From the NCBI GenBank assembly GCA_021810985.1, contig JAJZQA010000171.1:1-5947 (forward strand): a stretch of 5,947 bases of DNA, read 5' to 3'. This DNA comes from Deltaproteobacteria bacterium (GTDB lineage Bacteria > Desulfobacterota > Desulfuromonadia > Geobacterales > Geobacteraceae). Both the position numbers and the translations under genes were made by a program. The notes under the pieces are model-generated. The model was not told the DNA's origin. It saw only the letters and a program-made list of their open reading frames with translations, and did not search any database. Shown piece after piece: positions 5,920 through 5,947 of the stretch. Each line of letters opens with the position of its first letter. The first letter of the stretch is position 1.

Positions 5920-5947
5920 CATATTTGCCATGATGCGGGACGTCGGA

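Larger units (their letters stand above)
5676..5947 (-). other. Upstream non-coding region and leader of the atp operon
   Basis: These 272 bases to the right edge hold no gene I can recognise on either strand. In transcription order they contain a moderately GC-rich part (5947-5830), an AT-rich island (5820-5761, 15 of 60 bases G or C), and a leader next to atpX. A possible leader hairpin pairs CUACAA with UUGUGG around a three-base loop (5733-5747). Known Geobacter relatives carry chromosome-partitioning or bactofilin genes near here as I recall, but nothing of the kind is visible before the edge. Genes for AtpB and AtpE are not present. Confidence 0.6.

Noticed and set aside
5774..5947. Minus-strand frame open from the right edge for 57 codons, ending in the TGA of TTGACA
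   Set aside because: It could be the tail of an upstream gene, but it runs through the AT-rich promoter-like island, ends in a basic and hydrophobic jumble, and resembles nothing I know. Probably chance; sequence beyond the edge would decide.
1..5947. A hidden novel system, mobile element, CRISPR array or RNA gene
   Set aside because: Both strands are accounted for by intact, co-directional ATP synthase genes with short gaps. No long direct repeats, transposase-like frames, tRNA-like folds or riboswitch-like leaders were seen.

Overview
The window holds one transcription unit on the minus strand: the F-type (F1Fo) ATP synthase genes in the order b' (atpX), b (atpF), delta (atpH), alpha (atpA), gamma (atpG), beta (atpD), epsilon (atpC). 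All are complete except atpC, which is cut by the left edge after 45 codons. No mobile element, RNA gene, CRISPR array or second operon is visible.

Organism. The gene order, the paired b'/b stalk genes, a b subunit with an N-terminal signal-like segment, and the near-familiar wording of AtpA and AtpD all point to Desulfobacterota of the Geobacter/Desulfuromonas type (Desulfuromonadia). This comes from remembered family sequences, not a search; the genus is not resolved.

Layout, in transcription order from the right edge. About 270 bases (5676-5947) have no convincing gene; they hold an AT-rich island with an exact TTGACA, a dyad and a short palindrome, probably the operon promoter and leader. 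Next come atpX (5675-5247), atpF (5250-4642, ATGA overlap), atpH (4642-4100, one-base overlap, GTG start), atpA (start best placed at 4090), atpG (2558-1695), a 67-base gap with a hairpin touching the atpD ribosome binding site, atpD (1627-215), a 77-base gap, and atpC (137 to beyond the left edge). Overlaps and short gaps suggest translational coupling in the first part of the operon. The two long gaps flank atpD, whose product is needed in three copies per enzyme.

Function. Alpha3-beta3-gamma-delta-epsilon form the F1 motor; b and b' form the peripheral stalk that joins delta/alpha to the membrane sector. The Fo subunits a (atpB) and c (atpE) are not in the window, nor within the roughly 270 bases upstream of atpX, so they are probably encoded elsewhere, as in known Geobacter genomes. 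The coupling ion (H+ or Na+) cannot be judged without subunit c. Overall this is an ordinary housekeeping locus. I found no sign of an undescribed system; the points worth a second look are regulatory details.
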